Assembly: GCA_964565935.1 (NCBI GenBank)
Contig: CAZMGW010000049.1
Location: 1-9,043 of the forward strand
Direction: 5' to 3'
Origin: JBAXAM01 sp964565935
GTDB lineage: Bacteria > Pseudomonadota > Gammaproteobacteria > UBA9339
Length of the DNA stretch: 9,043 nt
Part shown: positions 6,635 to 9,043 of the stretch, in pieces
Numbering within the stretch: the stretch's first letter is position 1
Layout: every line of letters begins with the position of its first letter
Made by a program: the position numbers and the translations under genes
Notes under the pieces: generated by a model
The model's database searches: none
Seen by the model: only the letters and a program-made list of their open reading frames with translations
What the model was told of the DNA's origin: nothing

Positions 6635-6711
6635 TATCTCCCCTGCGTAGCGATCCACTACCAAAGTATACGGTAGTAGCATTGGCAGTATACAGCGAAG
6701 CAGGGGAGATA
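6635..6711. repeat. 77-bp palindromic element, possibly a TA-flanked MITE
   Basis: TATCTCCCCTGC (6635-6646) is repeated perfectly inverted as GCAGGGGAGATA (6700-6711), and the match extends inward about five more bases with two mismatches. Inside are a smaller hairpin ACTACC (6657-6662) / GGTAGT (6672-6677) and two GTATAC palindromes (6666-6671 and 6688-6693). Both ends carry TA, as expected if the element inserts at TA. It sits in the divergent gap between fumC and dnaK, upstream of both promoter regions. There is no coding sequence in it. It could instead be a fixed regulatory palindrome; only the copy number in the genome would tell. Confidence 0.6.
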
Positions 6712-6780
6712 ACAGGGGTACGAAGTCATCACAATAACCAGATGATTATATGGATGTTTTTTATTTATTGGAAATTTTTT

Positions 6781-6809
6781 CTTGAAATTACAATCAAGTT
6801 ACCCCACAT
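6781..6809 (+). promoter_or_regulatory. Heat-shock (sigma-32) promoter of dnaK
   Basis: CTTGAAA (6781-6787) matches the sigma-32 -35 consensus completely. After 14 bases, CCCCACAT (6802-6809) matches the CCCCATnT -10 at all but one position. The start of transcription would be near 6816, giving a leader of about 35 bases. This is the classical RpoH arrangement and predicts heat induction of dnaK. Confidence 0.82.
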
Positions 6810-6850
6810 AGGTATTGTTAAAGCAACCACACTTTGGAGGATGAAAATTT

Positions 6851-8806
6851 ATGGCATCGAATAAAATTATCGGTATAGATTTGGGAACAACTAACTCATG
6901 CGTGGCTATTCTAGAAGCCAATGGCAGCGTGCGCGTAATCGAAAATAGCGAAGGTCATCGCACGACACCGTCGATTGTTGCATTTACTAAATCTGACGAA
7001 ACCATAGTCGGCGAACCTGCAAAGCGTCAAGCCGTTACTAATCCTAAAAATACTTTTTATGCAATCAAGCGCTTAGTCGGCCGCAAATTTGACGACGAAA
7101 TAGTGCAACGTGACATTAAAATGGTCCCTTATTCAATTGTTAAAGCTGATAATGGGGATGCTTGGGTTGATGCGCAAGGCAAAAAAACCGCGCCACCACA
7201 AATTTCTGCTGAAGTTTTAGTCAAAATGAAAAAAACAGCTGAAAGCTATTTAGGCGAAGAAGTAAAAGAAGCGGTGATTACCGTTCCAGCGTATTTCAAC
7301 GATTCACAACGCCAAGCCACAAAGGACGCTGGCCGCATTGCTGGTCTTGAAGTAAAAAGAATTATCAACGAGCCAACTGCCGCGGCACTTGCCTATGGTA
7401 TGGATAAACAAAAGGGTGACACCAAAATCGCAGTTTATGACCTTGGCGGTGGCACGTTTGACGTTTCTATCATTGAAATTGCTGCAGTTGATGGCGAACA
7501 TCAATTTGAAGTGTTAGCCACTAACGGTGACACCTTTTTAGGCGGTGAAGATATCGATTTACGCATCATCGACTTCTTGGCAGACGAGTTTAAAAAAGAA
7601 AGCGGCATCGACTTGCACAATGATCCGCTAGCTCTGCAACGCTTAAAAGAAGCCGCGGAAAAAGCCAAAATTGAGCTTTCTTCAACCCAGCAAACCGATG
7701 TGAACTTGCCTTACATCACGGCGGACGCTGCTGGTCCAAAGCACCTTAACATTCGCATCACCAGAGCCAAGTTAGAGTCATTGGTTGAAGATTTACTTGA
7801 ACGAACAATTGCTCCTTGCAAAACCGCAATTAAAGATTCGGGCATAAAAGTCGAAGACATCAACGAAGTGATTTTGGTCGGTGGTCAAACCCGTATGCCA
7901 AAAGTACAAGAGATGGTAAAACAGATTTTTGGCAAAGAACCACGCCACGACGTTAACCCGGATGAGGCGGTAGCGATGGGCGCTGCGATTCAAGCTGGCG
8001 TGTTGGCAGGTACTGTCAAAGACGTTTTATTGCTCGATGTGACGCCGCTTTCACTTGGAATTGAGACCATGGGCGGAGTGATGACCAAATTGATCGAGAA
8101 AAACACCACTATTCCAACCAAAACTTCCCAGGTGTTCTCGACTGCTGCTGATGGTCAAACTGCGGTAACGATTCACGTGTTGCAAGGGGAACGTGAAGTG
8201 GCATCAAACAATAAATCGCTTGGCAGATTTGATCTTACTGATATTCCGCCAGCACCACGCGGTGTCCCGCAAGTTGAGGTTGCATTTGATATTGATGCCA
8301 ACGGTATTTTGAACGTATCAGCCAAAGACAAAGCCACTGGCAAAGCACAATCAATTGTGATAAAAGCCTCAAGCGGTCTTTCCGAAGATGAAATAAAACG
8401 CATGGTTAAAGATGCGGAAGAAAATAAAGAAGCCGACAAAAAATTCCAGGAATTAGTCACGGCGCGAAATCATGCTGATGGCCTAATTCACGCCACTGAA
8501 AAATCGATGAAGGATTTAGGCGACGAAGTTCAAGGGGATGAAAAGTCGAAGATTGAAGCTGCTATCCAAGCTCTCAAAGAGGTAATGAATAGCGACGATA
8601 AAGCTGAAATTGAAGCAAAAACCAAAGATTTGCTCGATGCTTCCTCGAAAATGGCAGAACGTGTGTATGCTAAAAAAGGCCAAGCCGAAGGTGCAGGTGC
8701 TGAACAAGCAGCTGGTGCCCAAGCCGAATCTAGCCCTTCTGAAGAAGGCAAAGAAAAGGTAGTCGATGCGGAGTTTACCGAGGTTAAGGACGAGGATAAA
8801 AAATAG
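6851..8806 (+). CDS. dnaK: Molecular chaperone DnaK (Hsp70)
   Basis: DnaK is the ATP-driven cytosolic Hsp70 chaperone that works with DnaJ and GrpE. The 651-residue product is full length. The nucleotide-binding domain carries GIDLGTTNSCVA (8-19), IAVYDLGGGTFD (193-204, with the autophosphorylated threonine at 202) and ILVGGQTRMPKV (341-352). The interdomain linker DVLLLDV is at 391-397, and the substrate-binding domain follows. The C-terminal tail from about residue 608 is a low-complexity Ala/Gly/Glu stretch ending in VVDAEFTEVKDEDKK, typical of proteobacterial DnaK. GGAGG (6836-6840) lies ten bases before the ATG. The sigma-32 promoter upstream predicts heat induction. grpE is not directly upstream, where fumC is divergent. 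dnaJ does not begin within the 237 bases after the stop, which hold repeats, so the usual dnaK-dnaJ spacing is enlarged or broken here. Confidence 0.98.
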   Translation: MASNKIIGIDLGTTNSCVAILEANGSVRVIENSEGHRTTPSIVAFTKSDETIVGEPAKRQAVTNPKNTFYAIKRLVGRKFDDEIVQRDIKMVPYSIVKADNGDAWVDAQGKKTAPPQISAEVLVKMKKTAESYLGEEVKEAVITVPAYFNDSQRQATKDAGRIAGLEVKRIINEPTAAALAYGMDKQKGDTKIAVYDLGGGTFDVSIIEIAAVDGEHQFEVLATNGDTFLGGEDIDLRIIDFLADEFKKESGIDLHNDPLALQRLKEAAEKAKIELSSTQQTDVNLPYITADAAGPKHLNIRITRAKLESLVEDLLERTIAPCKTAIKDSGIKVEDINEVILVGGQTRMPKVQEMVKQIFGKEPRHDVNPDEAVAMGAAIQAGVLAGTVKDVLLLDVTPLSLGIETMGGVMTKLIEKNTTIPTKTSQVFSTAADGQTAVTIHVLQGEREVASNNKSLGRFDLTDIPPAPRGVPQVEVAFDIDANGILNVSAKDKATGKAQSIVIKASSGLSEDEIKRMVKDAEENKEADKKFQELVTARNHADGLIHATEKSMKDLGDEVQGDEKSKIEAAIQALKEVMNSDDKAEIEAKTKDLLDASSKMAERVYAKKGQAEGAGAEQAAGAQAESSPSEEGKEKVVDAEFTEVKDEDKK

Positions 8807-8817
8807 ATCCGCGGGGG

Positions 8818-8925
8818 TATTTCGCTCCTTCAGAGCTTGGGGCATTCCACACTCATCTACCCAGCCCTACGGTTTGCTTCGCAAACCTTTGGCTGGGCTG
8901 GTGAGGCATATAGCTCCTTTGGAGC
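8818..8925 (-). repeat. Three-hairpin repeat module, copy B
   Basis: Read on the minus strand this has the same order as copy A. A GCTCC-AAA-GGAGC hairpin (8925-8913) and CTCACCAGCCCAGCC come first. A strong nested hairpin follows, with outer stem GGCTGGG (8891-8897) pairing with CCCAGCC (8860-8866) and inner stem GGTTTGC (8871-8877) pairing with GCAAACC (8881-8887). It ends with GATGAG, GGAATG, a GCTCT-GAA-GGAGC hairpin and GAAATA. It begins 11 bases after the dnaK stop. The large hairpin may stop dnaK transcription, although no T-run follows it on the plus strand. Confidence 0.78.
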
Positions 8926-8989
8926 ATAATTGATTATTTTATTTGGGTTTGGGCTGGTATGGTTGGGTGTGATTTCAAATAATAAATTC

Positions 8990-9043
8990 AGCTCCGCAGG
9001 AGCAAAAGGCTTCACCAGCCCAGCCTAAGCCGCGTTTTTTGCG
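8990..9043 (+). repeat. Three-hairpin repeat module, copy C (cut by the window end)
   Basis: Bases 8990-9029 are identical to 1912-1951 of copy A, covering the GCTCC-GCA-GGAGC hairpin (8991-9003) and the CACCAGCCCAGCC stretch. The sequence then diverges within the variable centre and is cut by the window end. It faces copy B across a 64-base AT- and G-rich spacer (8926-8989) in which I see no gene. Confidence 0.8.

Noticed and set aside
6682..6864. Short plus-strand reading frame between the palindrome and dnaK
   Set aside because: It covers the sigma-32 promoter and the dnaK ribosome-binding site, begins inside the palindromic element, has no ribosome-binding site of its own and overlaps the dnaK start in another frame.
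8945..8967. G-rich stretch resembling a G-quadruplex
   Set aside because: Only three of its G-runs reach three bases and the rest are pairs, so at most a weak two-layer structure is possible; this is not enough to call.

Overview
The window looks like chromosome from a gammaproteobacterium. It carries five ordinary housekeeping genes, one eukaryote-like gene and three kinds of repeat. The holB-tatD(ycfH) pair, the class II fumarase, the quinolinate synthase and the DnaK with its sigma-32 type promoter all fit that group. The sixth gene is built from what look like host signalling and actin modules, so I infer a host-associated or intracellular lifestyle, for example Legionellales/Coxiella-like. 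The species cannot be read from the sequence.

Layout. Bases 1-116 hold a hairpin and a leader. holB (117-1100, +) overlaps tatD/ycfH (1094-1864, +). Directly at the tatD stop codon sits a 180-bp non-coding element with terminal inverted repeats, flanked by the 5-bp direct repeat ATAAT (1866-2045). It contains one copy of a three-hairpin repeat module. Three genes then run on the minus strand: a 639-residue multidomain protein (2073-3992), nadA (4072-5073) and fumC (5170-6555). The fumC/dnaK divergent gap holds a 77-bp palindromic element (6635-6711) and a heat-shock promoter (6781-6809). dnaK (6851-8806, +) is followed by two more copies of the three-hairpin module, facing each other (8818-8925 and 8990 to the window end).

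The notable gene is 2073-3992. Read by eye, its product has an N-terminal region resembling a RhoGEF (DH) domain, with the core LLPSQRLSRYELLLEAI. A long helical/coiled-coil middle, a proline-rich stretch and a C-terminal WH2-central-acidic series follow, the layout by which WASP-family proteins and the Rickettsia protein RickA activate the Arp2/3 complex. A single bacterial protein joining a Rho-GTPase exchange-factor-like domain to an actin-nucleation-promoting tail would be a strong effector candidate. Both domain calls need profile searches and biochemical tests.

The housekeeping genes do not form one pathway: clamp loading (holB), a TatD-type nuclease, NAD synthesis (nadA), the TCA cycle (fumC) and protein folding (dnaK). 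The eukaryote-like gene lies among them with its own promoter and ribosome-binding site, and its 3' end faces the mobile element.
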